Positions 51,601 through 61,903 of a DNA stretch of 64,000 bases are shown here, piece by piece; the first letter of the stretch is position 1, and the number at the start of each line of letters is the position of its first letter. Below the pieces are notes generated by a model. That model saw only the letters and a list, made by a program, of their open reading frames with translations, was not told the origin of the DNA and searched no databases. Source of the stretch: Stichopus chloronotus (Eukaryota; Echinodermata; Holothuroidea; Aspidochirotida; Stichopodidae); contig CM037838.1 of NCBI GenBank assembly GCA_021234535.1, forward strand, positions 28,621,969 through 28,685,968, given 5' to 3'. The position numbers and the translations under genes were made by a program.

Positions 51601-53601
51601 GTAAAAAAAATTGCCATACGGTTCTACGCAATGACACACAAAATATGGAAGGGGAAAGTGAATAATTCATAAAAGCGTCTTTATTTTTTGTTAACCATGT
51701 TAGTTAAATTTTAATTCTCATGTCCAGCAAATAGCCACAGTCTTTTCCCTTTTCACGTCCCATACAAGGTATCGTAATGTAGGCTACTATGTTCAGTCCC
51801 TACAGTGGATATTAATTGATGTAGGCCTAGGGCAAAATTGTTGTTCCTTTGTTTCATATCAGATTAATAGACTCATTGTTGTCCACGGGCTTTTTCTTAA
51901 TAGTTTGAAAGACCCATTAATGTCAATTGCAAAACTACGAAAATGTGAAAGATTAATTTTCTGTCACAACTTAATTACAGAGGAGGCCCATAGCAAAATT
52001 TCACAGGCTGACTAAGTTTGAGCGCTTTCAACTAATTCGTTTTGCGTCAATTTCTATAGCTTAAGTGGATGACGTTAAGGTACAAGTACATTGAACTGAG
52101 TATGATTTCTATCGTAATTTTAAATCTGCGTTTATCAAACATGGTAGATTAAAAATATAATCTTGGAGAAGGAATACAAAGGAGAAATTCTCAAACACCC
52201 GCAGGTTTATTGGAAATTTAATTAGTAAGATAAATGCATCTATATGGTTCTTTGATCCCCTATCTTCTCACTCCCCCTCCACTTTTTCCCATGAGGTTGT
52301 TTTTTAATTTATAGGAATTTCCACAGAAACCATGAGAAATGAAGATCATTGTAAGGATGGGGCAGAAACAAAAGTACAAATCCAAATAATAATTAAAGAG
52401 TTATCGTTTTGACTGTTGCTATCTTCAGGCATTTCCACAGCGTTAACATGGAACGTTATAGTCGCCTATCTTAGTGGAGCGGTTCCACGAGAGTGCCAAA
52501 CTTTCCTTCAAGGAGTTTTACGAGGGCTTTGCTTCGGTCTGGGTGAGGGATTCGGAATTCTGATAGCTGGTTACTTCATCGACGCACAGGGCACGTTTAA
52601 CACTTTTTACCTTTATTCGTTATTCTGTCTAACAGGATGCTTTGTTCTAGTGATATACCAAACGGTAAGTATACATGTCTCGGACACTCAGTTTTATTTC
52701 CAATACGATTTGGACATTTCGAGTCTTTGGGATATTACAACTTCATTTTTTTTTTCAAAATCAGGGTTAAGGTAATAGAAGGGTTAGCACATACAGATGT
52801 GCTAACCCTTCCTACGTGAATGGAACATGATCGTTCACAGTCTGGCGTTAAAACCACAGGAAATTATTCGGAAGTGACTTGCTTGGAAAAACGTCACATG
52901 ATTGAAATCTGATAATTTGATTGGTCATTGTCAATTTCGAAGTACCGACGAAACATTGTGCTTTATGAACATACACGGAGATAAGAACCAATGGGAAGGA
53001 GGAATGCCGGTGGTGGTGGTGGGGAGGGGGGTTGTTTCTACTTTCTCTACTTCTTTCTCGCTTTCTCTACTCACTCCGCTAGGTCAGCATATAAAATAAA
53101 GACTTTCAATGGTTTAGACGATCCACTAGACGAACGTGATTATTGTTTAATGTGTTATTTTTAACATGTTAAATAAAGGACATTGGTTAGCTTCTCGAGG
53201 ATTCAGAAGTCTGACTTATTGGTCAACAACAGTAAAAAGCTACACACCTATACCTCTATGATGCAATGCTCTTACAGTATGTTCACGCATAAATTCTGCC
53301 AAAGAATTAATTTCTAAATCTGCAAACCTAGGTTTCACAACAATGGCCAATCGATGAGGTAATCAAGAAGTTCTATGGTAATGGAGTGCCTATAATGCAG
53401 ATCAGTGGGCCTACGACAGTGTCCTCAGTTTTACATGTATATACACATGAACATCCAACTTCATGACTTTTTTTATTTCTTTCTTTACAGTCTCGAGCTG
53501 CACTACCCGTGAGCAATGGTGAAGCCCACCACCCGGCAGATGGAAATGATGGTGTGGCAGGCCCCGCCCCGGCGGCCGTGAATAACAATGGGAACCAGTG
53601 A
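44657..53601 (+). CDS. MFSD6-like: MFSD6-like major facilitator superfamily transporter (six coding exons)
   Basis: Joining exons 44657-45681, 46817-46979, 47659-47809, 48876-49079, 52429-52664 and 53491-53601 gives 1,890 nt and 629 residues with no internal stop. Every intron is GT-AG and every phase agrees (2, 0, 1, 1, 0). The protein is a polytopic membrane protein: an acidic cytosolic N-terminus (about 35-60), hydrophobic segments from about residue 94, a degenerate MFS motif A (GFFADALLG, about 146-154), a long loop with several Cys (about 177-284), then a YGLQR..GTAGFA stretch (about 328-340) and a C-terminal half with VAYLSGAVPRECQTFLQG and GLGEGFG motifs. These two blocks are typical of the MFSD6 / MFS_1_like family. 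Family members are mostly orphan transporters, so the substrate is not inferred. Length lies between human MFSD6L and MFSD6 as I recall them. The start ATG is the first in its exon, but the frame is open back to a splice acceptor at 44630, so extra N-terminal residues are possible. Confidence 0.93.
45776..45965. repeat. Palindromic TATCTCGAGATA repeats
   Basis: The 12-bp palindrome TATCTCGAGATA occurs twice in full (near 45826 and 45871), and near-copies (CTTCGAGATA, TATCTCGAGACA, ATATCTAGAGAA) fill the same 190 bp. It sits in intron 1 of the MFSD6-like gene. Confidence 0.85.
46817..46979 (+). CDS. MFSD6-like gene, coding exon 2
   Basis: Acceptor GGATTTACAG|CGC and donor TGTCAG|GTTAGT. The first base completes a TGC Cys codon with exon 1. 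It codes residues 342-396: one hydrophobic helix (AVIVAYILR), a polar link with the DYYPAM motif, then a second helix ending in LCFSGCQ. The intron before it is 1,135 bp. Confidence 0.9.
47659..47809 (+). CDS. MFSD6-like gene, coding exon 3
   Basis: Acceptor AATTTTTGCAG|CGA and donor ATATAG|GTATGA. Codes residues 397-446 plus one base: a short cytosolic segment (TFNARDLLVIFKRG) and one helix (VLTAFFLFVCEGLVQPYLIW). This is the usual start of the C-terminal six-helix half of an MFS protein. Confidence 0.9.
48876..49079 (+). CDS. MFSD6-like gene, coding exon 4
   Basis: Acceptor TTTTTTTAAAG|GTG and donor GCACG|GTGAGT. Codes residues 447-514: helices around ISWAIASMGMAELIMAFATG and LLCVGVGVYFVRYLVYALL, with a short R-F-G turn between, ending in EVLHG, a motif conserved at this place in MFSD6 relatives. 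The GATGATGGT array starts 55 bp after the donor. Confidence 0.92.
49134..49210 (+). repeat. GATGATGGT nonanucleotide microsatellite
   Basis: About six uninterrupted 9-bp units flanked by GATGAT trinucleotide runs, 55 bp after the exon 4 donor of the MFSD6-like gene. Confidence 0.92.
50101..50261. mobile_element. 161-bp MITE with TA target duplication
   Basis: The ends are inverted repeats (CACTGTAAAAAATG left; CATTTTTAACAGTG right) and each is flanked by TA. A second inverted pair inside (CTGTAAATTTACAG left; CTGTAAATTTACA right) extends the fold. TA duplication and a CA(C/G)TG-type end point to a Tc1/mariner-type origin. It is non-coding and lies in intron 4 of the MFSD6-like gene. Confidence 0.82.
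50750..50762 (+). repeat. Poly-G tract (13 G)
   Basis: Thirteen uninterrupted G within MFSD6-like intron 4. Confidence 0.9.
52429..52664 (+). CDS. MFSD6-like gene, coding exon 5
   Basis: Acceptor TATCTTCAG|GCA and donor AAACG|GTAAGT. Codes residues 515-593, the most family-diagnostic block: TALTWNVIVAYLSGAVP, ECQTFLQGVLRGL, GLGEGFGILIAGYFID and the last helix (YLYSLFCLTGCFVLVIYQT). It follows the longest intron (3,349 bp), which carries a MITE. Confidence 0.93.
52778..52811. repeat. Perfect inverted repeat, 15-bp arms, 4-base loop
   Basis: GAAGGGTTAGCACAT, loop ACAG, ATGTGCTAACCCTTC. The arms match without a single error. It lies 113 bp into the last intron of the MFSD6-like gene. Confidence 0.95.
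53491..53601 (+). CDS. MFSD6-like gene, terminal coding exon
   Basis: Acceptor TTCTTTCTTTACAG|TCT. Codes the last 36 residues (594-629), an Ala/Pro/Asn/Gly-rich, probably disordered cytosolic tail ending ...NNNGNQ and TGA at 53599-53601. Composition is GC-rich compared with the intron before and the 3' UTR after. Confidence 0.85.
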   Translation, partial: SRAALPVSNGEAHHPADGNDGVAGPAPAAVNNNGNQ

Positions 53602-54080
53602 AATAATTGACTGTCAATCTGAATATAAAAACTTGACACAATATTTGCATATGCATGTACCATATGTGGTACAACGCATATTTAGGTATGACTATTATGA
53701 TTTGTTTTATGTTATGTATATGTAGGCTTATCATATATAATAGAGAATGTTATTATTGGAGCATGAACCTTTCCTATTGTTGGATTAGTCTGACGTATGA
53801 ACATTTCAACAACAAAGGATCAAATGACGGAACAATTGAAGGGCTGACACAAATGGAACAAACAAACAAGCAACAACGAATTAGCATCAAGCCATGAAAT
53901 TTTCTTATTTGGGAATTGTGATTTTTCATCACTCACAGTGTAGACATAGAACTAATACACTAGCTAATGGTACCATGTGTCATTTGGAATGCATCTGCAC
54001 GGTGTTACCAGAAACGGTACAAAAGTCAGACAGACCATCTCTGCGGGAAAACTGGACAGCAATAAAAAAAAAACAGTCAG
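53602..54080 (+). terminator. MFSD6-like 3' UTR with polyadenylation signal
   Basis: AATAAA occurs at 54061-54066, 460 bp after the stop codon, and is followed by an A-run. It is the first canonical signal I see after the stop. No coding signal is seen between. Cleavage position is not determined. Confidence 0.5.
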
Positions 54081-54084
54081 CAAG

Positions 54085-57000
54085 TTTTGGAGTAACTAAC
54101 ACGTAGATACATAAAAGCGGATGCAGGACAACATCAAAATAGCGAGTTCAATATTTCAAGTGTTAAAGCCGACGATGTTCTGTTTGGACGGGAGACCTTC
54201 CCAGGATAATTCGACCTGCGTGTGCATTGTGGTTGTGAAAAAAATCACAATATCTTATTTTCCTGGTAACTGTTTCTCCAAAGGACCTGAAGTGGCGGAA
54301 TAATGTAACTCGTAATAACTCATAGGCTATTCATTTAGGTCGTCATTATGCATATTCATATGTCTGGAAACGCTACCTTTTCGTTCCTGCGAAGTAACAG
54401 CAAACGTGATACTTGTCTAAGATTAGTTATTGGAGATACATTTCGTTACCCTATAAGTCTGATGTCATAGGAGATGCATTTTATTGTGGTTACTTTAAAG
54501 GGAACTCTCACGTACGCATTGAGTGTTGCTTCCTTATTTTATGAAATTCTTGCACTTGATACGACAGTGGATCGATTAAATTTTCTGATTTTTCATATGA
54601 ATCCTTGCTAACGAAAGGATAAAAAAACTAATATCACTTGCTGCTTATATTATCACCGAACGGGTAACCTAGTATCTTATCCTGTTTACAAAACTGTTTA
54701 TTTATTACACATTACACGAGTGTGCTACAAGGAGATCGATTTCAAGTCATTCCAAGTGTGGCAAAATGCATTTCATAATTTCACTTGAAAAATTATTTGA
54801 GAATGTGATTGCCATATGTACCACACCCTGATGTAGAATACGTCAACGAGGAGGAGAGATGTGAACTTTTTCATATCAATATATTACATTGAATATAAAT
54901 GACGTGATATGACGATGTAAATCACGCTATTTGAAGAGATTTTAAAGAAAAGAAAATGGGGCAACGCTTTTGTCTTGTAAACATTGCATGGAATTATGAT
55001 TCTTTTTTAATCGCCTTCGCTTTGATCTGAGGTTATACATGAACCTGACAGAAAAGAAGTTTTGGTGGATGGGAGAGGATGAAGGAAGAAAGAGGGAACT
55101 AGCTGAAGCGACACTGTTTCCAAACTGTGAGTGATCTTTTTAAGAAGCTTGAGAGATGCATATCCCTATCGGTTTTAGAACTAATTACACTTTATCAGGT
55201 GTATTTTACTGACAATTGAAAGGATTCCTAAATGAAAGAGGGATATTTTTTATTGCAGGCATTTCAAACCCCATGCCAATATCTTGTTCCTAACTCAAGA
55301 TATTGCTGTTTGAAAAAAGACTTCCCTGGTCAAGAAAGATTTCCAGTTGCCTGAAGGTTACCAAATGCCACGTGACAGTTACACATTATTACAAGAAACC
55401 TTTGTTTGTTTTTTAATTGAAGCCCTCTTTTAACCTTGAGATTTGACACTAGTGAAAGTGTACATCGGGAATGTCGTAGATTTATCTTAAAATATTGTGG
55501 AAATTTAGATCACATCTCTTAAACTATTGTACTGTTTCTTTTGAGAAAAGAATATGAAGAAGTACAAAGGCCATTCAAGTAGTTGTGACTTGGTGACATC
55601 ACTAATTGCCCTTTACGCAATGTACCATTTTCAAAATATTTTTTTAAAGATTCATAATCTTCAAACAGAACATGTTACTGAGATATGGTTTTGGTCAATA
55701 ACGAAAAAATGCAGCTATTTCTATGAAATATCAACTCCTTTAGCGACCAATTCTTTTAAAGGTGACGACGTTTACCTTTCGCGGGGCCATCATCTCGTCT
55801 TATCTGCACATCTTAATCTTACTTATCTTATTTGCACATCAGGCATTGTGCGTGGAAATCCAGTAAGATCAACAATGAACGGTTCACTGTATGTGCCACT
55901 GAAACGTGTTGGTTTTGAAGAAACCAAAGAGTTAGTTTTAATTTTGTAAGTTGTTTTGCGGTTAAATACTCAAGACACTATATATGTATAGGCTAGTTCA
56001 CTTAAATTTTGCATGCTTCCTAGTTTAAAAACTTTCTGACTTAAAAGTATTCACACTCACATGGCGGGGAGAGAGTAGGAGGACTTAGGCCACAGCTCCT
56101 ACTGCAACGAGTTTGGGGGAGTGGGGGGATATGCTAAAAAGGGTGGTAGGCCACCGACGGGAAGTGAAAATAGTAAAATCAGAACATTGTTAGATGACCG
56201 TGCCCGAGTGATGATTGGAGCTACTTGAGCCTCGACGAACCCTCCCCCCCCCCTCCGTGAAGGTGCATTAATGCATTCTGCCACTGCAATCACACTTATC
56301 TACAAACGTTATGCTATAAAGGTTTTCTGTCACACATCCCCTACATCCAACCCCCAACCCTCTCCAGACTACCTTCCATGAACTCAATTAGTGTTTGGAA
56401 GAGGAGGAAGTTACGACTTCAGCATTGGCGTCCTATAAACTGGTAAACGAATGTTAACCAAGGAATGTGTTTTCATCAAATTCCACGGATCTTACCTATC
56501 CCAGTCTCCGACATTGTGGCTGCACGCCTGTTATGATTTTCAGACAACCAACAACATCTTGCATGAAAGTCACATCTCTATTTGGCCTCGATGGTTGTCA
56601 AGAACTTGAATTAATATACTATCTGGCGTAATCCTTCCGGCTATTCAAAATTACACGTAACGCAAAACAATGAAAAATCTCAATTCACGAAATAATTAGC
56701 ATAATATATTAGTCAGAGTAAGGTATTCTTTGGTTACATAATATTTTAAATCAAATAAAGGTTTTTTTACCTCGTATTGTCTTCAATCAAACATACTTTT
56801 TGAGGATAATCATAAAAAATTTATAATCGACAATTAACAATTGCACAATTTCATAAAATGATCCATCTTATGTGTAAATAGCTTGAGCAATTAATTAGAA
56901 TTTTGTGGAAAATATAAATTTATATCAATATACAAAAGACACCAGCAGCAAAATATGCTGGTATAGAAGATTGGCACATAATTTGATTTTGGATTATGGT

Positions 57001-57170
57001 CACTATCAAAATCTTACAATTGGTCATAGACACTTATGGAAAAGATATCAAGCCTGACCTTTTTGCAAACAAGAATCAGGGCTAAAATTTCTCTTTGTGA
57101 AAGTTGCAATTTTCGTTTCAGTACTTAACCAAGTATGAAAGTGATTTACTGTTAGTGAGAGCAAACATTT
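54085..57170. other. Intergenic stretch, no supported gene
   Basis: One 131-codon frame on the plus strand (55554-55949) is within chance length for this base composition and shows no motif. No splice-consistent exons were found. Confidence 0.45.
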
Positions 57171-57177
57171 GTACTTA

Positions 57178-57367
57178 ATAGTGATGCACTGTTAACTCGA
57201 GTGACTCAGGCGTTTGTCATACTAGATAGTGTGCACTATTACCTTGAGTGGCTCAAGCATTTGTCACACTTGATAGTGATGCACTATAACCTTGAATGAC
57301 TCAGGCATTTGTCATACTAGATAGTGTGCACTATTACCTTGAGTGACTCAAGCATTTGTCATACTTG
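57178..57367 (+). repeat. 47/48-bp tandem repeat with a dimeric higher-order unit
   Basis: Four units alternate A-B-A-B. A (48 bp) reads ATAGTGATGCAC...CTCAGGC...ATACTAG. B (47 bp) reads ATAGTGTGCAC...CTCAAGC...ACTTG. Three of the four units contain TGACTCA, the fourth TGGCTCA. Confidence 0.92.
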
Positions 57368-57760
57368 GCAATGTTCCATTTTTATAACATATGTACCACA
57401 CTATGGTTATGAAATTGGAATTCTATCAGCATGACAAGAATTCAGGCTCTATAAACTGGCCTGCACTGCTTTCTCCTTGCTCAAACAATTTTATCTTTAT
57501 CAGCAGTAAATTGTCATCCACTGATTACAATGACATATCTGACAACATGCTCTTGGAGGAAACTTTTGCAGCATACTAAAACTCAGCTCAATGCTTTCAC
57601 AGCATACTAACAAACTCAGCTTAAAGGGGAACTCCAGTTAAGGAACATGTCCTCTGACTTATTTAAGCCATTTCAAACCATTTTCATTCATATTCTTGAC
57701 GTTTTGAAATGAACTTCTAATGGGCAACATGGCATGTTCAAACTTCCCGCCCCACAGAGT

Positions 57761-58210
57761 TTCTAACACTATGCTTGTATATGAAGGGCGCGGCCATTAT
57801 GATGTAATTGACTGTGATCTCTGTGGCTTGTGACGTAATCGACAACCAACCATGATCAACGTGATTAACCTACATAATTAGTTATTAGACACTCTGTGTA
57901 TTCAGTGTGGCGATCATAAGATAAGGTAATTGATAAGAGTGCAATGAAACACAGAAGAGGAATTTTTCATCAAAAGGCAACATTACGCAGTGTGCGTCAG
58001 TGCGAACAATAACGTCAAGATAAAGAAAACGTAATCTCTAGTAAGTCCTTTCAGAAACGGGGAATAAGCCATGTAATTACGAATTATGCAGGACAGTCAC
58101 GTTGGTCATCGTGGATTAGAGCTGGTCATCGACTACGTCACAAGCCTCAGAGATCACAATCAATTACATAATAATAGCCGCGCCCTTCGTGTACATGCAT
58201 GGTGTAAGAA
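57761..58210. mobile_element. 450-bp foldback element with long inverted arms
   Basis: The left arm (57761-about 57890) matches the reverse complement of the right arm (about 58081-58210) at some 80-85% by eye: GAAGGGCGCGGC, ATGTAATTGA, TGTGATCTCTG and GGCTTGTGACGTA appear in both in order. The middle, about 190 bp, is unique. No transposase frame is present. I did not find a clear target duplication. Confidence 0.8.
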
Positions 58211-58650
58211 GTTAATCATTGAACATTCAGAGCAGCTAGTACTTAAAGAAGATGTGATTCTTTGAGAAAAAATAAAAAAACAATAAATCTTGCATCCATC
58301 ATTAACGGAATGTGTAGAACATCTCAGTGTGTGGTCTAGTTCTTCCCTGAGAGAAGCTGAAAGACATGTAATGAGGGCGTAACATGAGCAAACTCTCCTG
58401 CATTCCTGAATGTTTAATAAATATAGAGATAAGTTATGTACAAGAGTATTCATAACACAAATATAATATTTCAAATGGATTGATGAATGGATTAAAAAAA
58501 ACTGTTTTGAAAAAAAAGTGAAAATTTCTGAAATTTATAAACTATCTGAAAATACATACATGAATATACTAATTATGGATATCTATATACAGAGATATAT
58601 CCCAAAGTAGATTTTGGTAAAAAAATCATTCTTCATTTGCAATCTGTTAA

Positions 58651-59170
58651 TTTATTAATTAAATGACTTGTACAGGAACGTATGCACTACAACAACAGAG
58701 GCAGAATAAAACATTCTAAATATGCTCTATTGCCCACAAAATCAGCAAACAAGGCACTGTATATACTAAATGTAAAATGAGGTTCTGCTTTGTTCTAACT
58801 ACCAGAGATAATTACACACCTCGTTCCTTCCTGCTTACACAGTCTGTGCAAACTTCAATGTAGATAGAAGTACATATCAGCCCACGATGTTAACACAAAG
58901 AACCTCAACCAGTGTGAAGAAGCTATGCCGGCTAACGGTCTGAAGGTAACTTTGTAATTACTGCAGCTTAATTACATGATCATTATCTTTTTCTCACAGC
59001 TGACAGTTCAACAACAGTCAAAAGCCTCTACACCCCTCCACCTTAACTATTGCATGCTGATCAAACTGATTTTCAGGCAATGACCTTCATGCTTGTTTCC
59101 TCTTTTGGCACAAGTTTCCATCTCCAAATTGATAATACTGTTGTTCCAGTCTTCACCTGCTGTTGAGTTT
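58651..59170 (-). other. Probable 3' UTR exon of the right-edge gene
   Basis: A strong minus-strand acceptor (TTTCATTTTCTTTTTCAG) ends at 59171. Its first base would complete TGA with the TG left by the upstream exon, so what follows is untranslated. AATAAA on the minus strand lies at 58651-58656. This is an inference from motifs only, and the intron to the previous exon would span the 27-bp minisatellite. Confidence 0.4.
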
Positions 59171-59689
59171 CTGAAAAAGAAAATGAAATGAACTGCCACA
59201 ATGAAATTGCAGAGTGTGCTCACGAAAGGACAGAGAAGGGGAGGAGTGCAAAGGAGACTGAGGGGGTGGAGAACTGAAGAAAATGTTTTGGTGGCAAAAT
59301 AAGCATATGGAAAATAGAATCAATAGTGCACAACCCATTAACAGAGGAGGGTGGGTAGGATGTAACCTTAAAATCAGTTGGGGGATCTAAGCAGGCACCC
59401 TGAAAAATCTTACAACATGTAATACGGGCACTTTGTGTCAAAAAGAGCACCGTAAGTAGAAATGGTGGGAGTTGGGGAGGGGGAAAATACCCCCAGCATT
59501 GGCCATACAAAGGTATGTCCCATTAATGACAGCAACAATCTGATCTTGGCATTGGATGGGGAGAACTATGATGAAAAGCAAGAGCTGTATGGATATTACG
59601 GAAGTCTAAGGGAAGGAGAGAAAAAAAACAGGTGAAAGGAAAGAAGGCATTGATTGACAATGACTTTACACGCCCACTACTATATCGGG

Positions 59690-60172
59690 TATGACTATAC
59701 CTGCTATTAAACTGACAGTGCCTTTACCTGCTACCTTACTGGAAATGGCCATAACTGCTACTGGAATGGCAATGTCGATACCTGCAATTATACTAGCCAT
59801 GACTAACCATGCACATATTGACACTTTCTTTACCTGCTGCTATGTCAGTCATGAGTGCACCTGCTACTATATTGGCTACTGCTAAACTTGCTACTGTATT
59901 GACAATAACTATACCTGCTACCACACTGGAAATGGCTAGAACAGGTACTATAACAGCAACAACTGTACTTGCAAACACCAGCCATGACTAAACGTGCATA
60001 TATTGAGACACTTTCTTTACCTGCTACTATATTGGCCAAGACTACACCTGCTACTATATTGGCAATGACTACACCTGCTACAACTTTGGCCGTAGCAATA
60101 CCTGCTACTTTACTGGCAGTGACTATACCTGCTCCTATATTAACAATAATTATACCTGCTACAGTCCAACAT
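59690..60172 (+). repeat. 27-bp minisatellite (CCTGCTAC... unit)
   Basis: Units begin CCTGCTACTATATTGGC and are exactly 27 bp in five successive copies from 60020. Farther left they vary in length. A longer period of about 190 bp is also visible: the block around CACTTTCTTTACCTGCT occurs near 59820 and 60010. As 27 is divisible by 3, several frames on both strands stay open and code 9-residue repeats; I regard these as by-products. Confidence 0.9.
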
Positions 60173-61110
60173 GTGTTAACTTGCACCTTCCAGAACTAAT
60201 CTAGTCAAATGAGTAACACAGCAGTAAGCAGAGGGCAACTCTTATCTGTATTCTGTAATGCATATGCCCTTGGTGTGATATTATGTCAAGTGTTCTGCAT
60301 AATACATTACAACTATCCCAAAAAAGTTGAGCAAACTTTCCTCAAACTGGTTCCTAGTATGTACACTGGGTATGCTAAGTATGGTCACCGTTCTGAGAAG
60401 TTTCTCAAACCATCCCCTTGTGAAAATCTGATCATAGTTTCATTCAATAATCTTTCCGAGATTCGAAAACCACACTTTAGAGGTGACGATCTGGTGATAA
60501 AGTTAACTGATGAAAATTTGGATTCAAAGTGTTTCCTCGGTCAACTAAGGTACTATAAAAATCTGACTGTTTAATCAGCCGCTACTCATTTATAACTTTG
60601 CATGTTTATGGCTCATATTAAGAATAAACAAGCAAGAATGCCATGTTTTTATTGAAGCTTCCTATCCTTCGTTATGGATCATCTAAAACAGTGACTGGAT
60701 ATCACAGTCTAGCATGCCAACCCACTGACTTCATCTTTGAATGCAAGCATAATGTAATAGAAATGACAAAGCACTGGGGATACAATAACAAGTTTGGAAA
60801 TGTCTTTCAATACATGTGAAGTCCAGAAGAAGACAAAGTGATGTTGTTTACCAATATTGAAGTCCATAAAAACAATCAACACTGACAATTCTGAGGTGCA
60901 AATTTCATCACAAAGAGAAAACCCCAAACAAACATGATGGCAGTTAACAGCTTCAAAAACTTTTTCATTTCTTTTCCTGTTCCAAGAAACAGCTACACAT
61001 CATTGAATAGTTGGACTCTTTAACACTCTCTTAAAAATTTTAAGGTAAGCTCTCCTACAAATCAGGCTCACATGATCCTGACACAGCTAATTCTGACAAA
61101 AAAGTCTTAC

Positions 61111-61903
61111 CAGTCCACCACGGCATCTCTTAAGACCTCGATGTCAAAGCCTGCAGCTTCTGTAAGGACAGCAGATGTCTTGTTTTCAACATCCTTCAAA
61201 TTTTCAGTGTTTCCAACACCATTTTGGACCACTGTTGCATCTGTAGAGCTTTCTTCCTGGTCTGGTGATGATATGTCACTTTCAATCACTTTCTGTTTAT
61301 TCTCCTCCTCCACCTCCTCCTTGTCCTCCTCCTCCTTTATCATTGACTCATTTTCAGAGCTTGTGTCTTTGACTTCATCACCAACACTGTTGCATTTTTC
61401 TGTCTTGCCATTCATCACAGCTGTCTCCATTTTTTCTGATTCACTTTCAGGAATTCTGTTTCCACCATCTCCTGACTCATTCATGTCATCTTGTACCATC
61501 GCTGCTCTCGGTTTCTCCTCCAGTGACAATGTTTCGCTCTCTGGCTCTCTGTCTCCCGGAGCTTCACCATCTTTTGATCTGTCAGCATTTTCTTGCATCT
61601 TTTTTGCCTCCATCTTCTTTTTCATCATCAATTTATTTTCAGAATTCCAACTCCTGGTATATTCTCCCTCTCTTGGCTTTTCATCACTCTCTGTAATTTT
61701 CTCTTTTAACACTGTCTCCTCTGAAGAGAACAGACCTCCATTAACTGCCTCTTCTTCTGGGTTCACACTTTCATCATTTGGCATTGTCTGACAGATCTCT
61801 TCATTTCCAGAAGTTTGTACTGCCGATTCTTCTGACAACAGATTTTCTTGAGAACCCCTCCTATTCATATTTTTAAGGGCAATGACACTTTCCCAGGGAT
61901 CCT
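61111..61903 (-). CDS. Unnamed right-edge gene, long acidic C-terminal exon
   Basis: Acceptor CTTTTCCTGTTACAG at 61904. The frame codes DPWESVIALKNMNRRGSQEN and then about 240 residues dominated by Glu, Ser, Asp, Asn and Lys, with EEEDKEEVEEENKQK near the end. It is probably disordered. At the low end TG|GTAAGA is a good donor. If it is used and joined to the acceptor at 59171, the stop TGA is made across the junction; if not, TGG TAA stops one codon later. Either way the protein ends at or next to ...RDAVVD. The 239-codon open frame on the opposite strand is a shadow. Confidence 0.8.

Noticed and set aside
55554..55949. 131-codon plus-strand frame
   Set aside because: Length is within the chance tail for about 38% G+C over six frames. 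No motif and no flanking splice sites.
60209..60574. 121-codon plus-strand frame right after the minisatellite
   Set aside because: No recognisable domain, AT-rich codons, chance length.
61072..61791. 239-codon plus-strand frame, Ser-rich
   Set aside because: It lies opposite the acidic exon. Ser/Phe-rich antisense frames are what Glu/Lys/Asp-rich coding gives on the other strand, and no splice or start context supports it.
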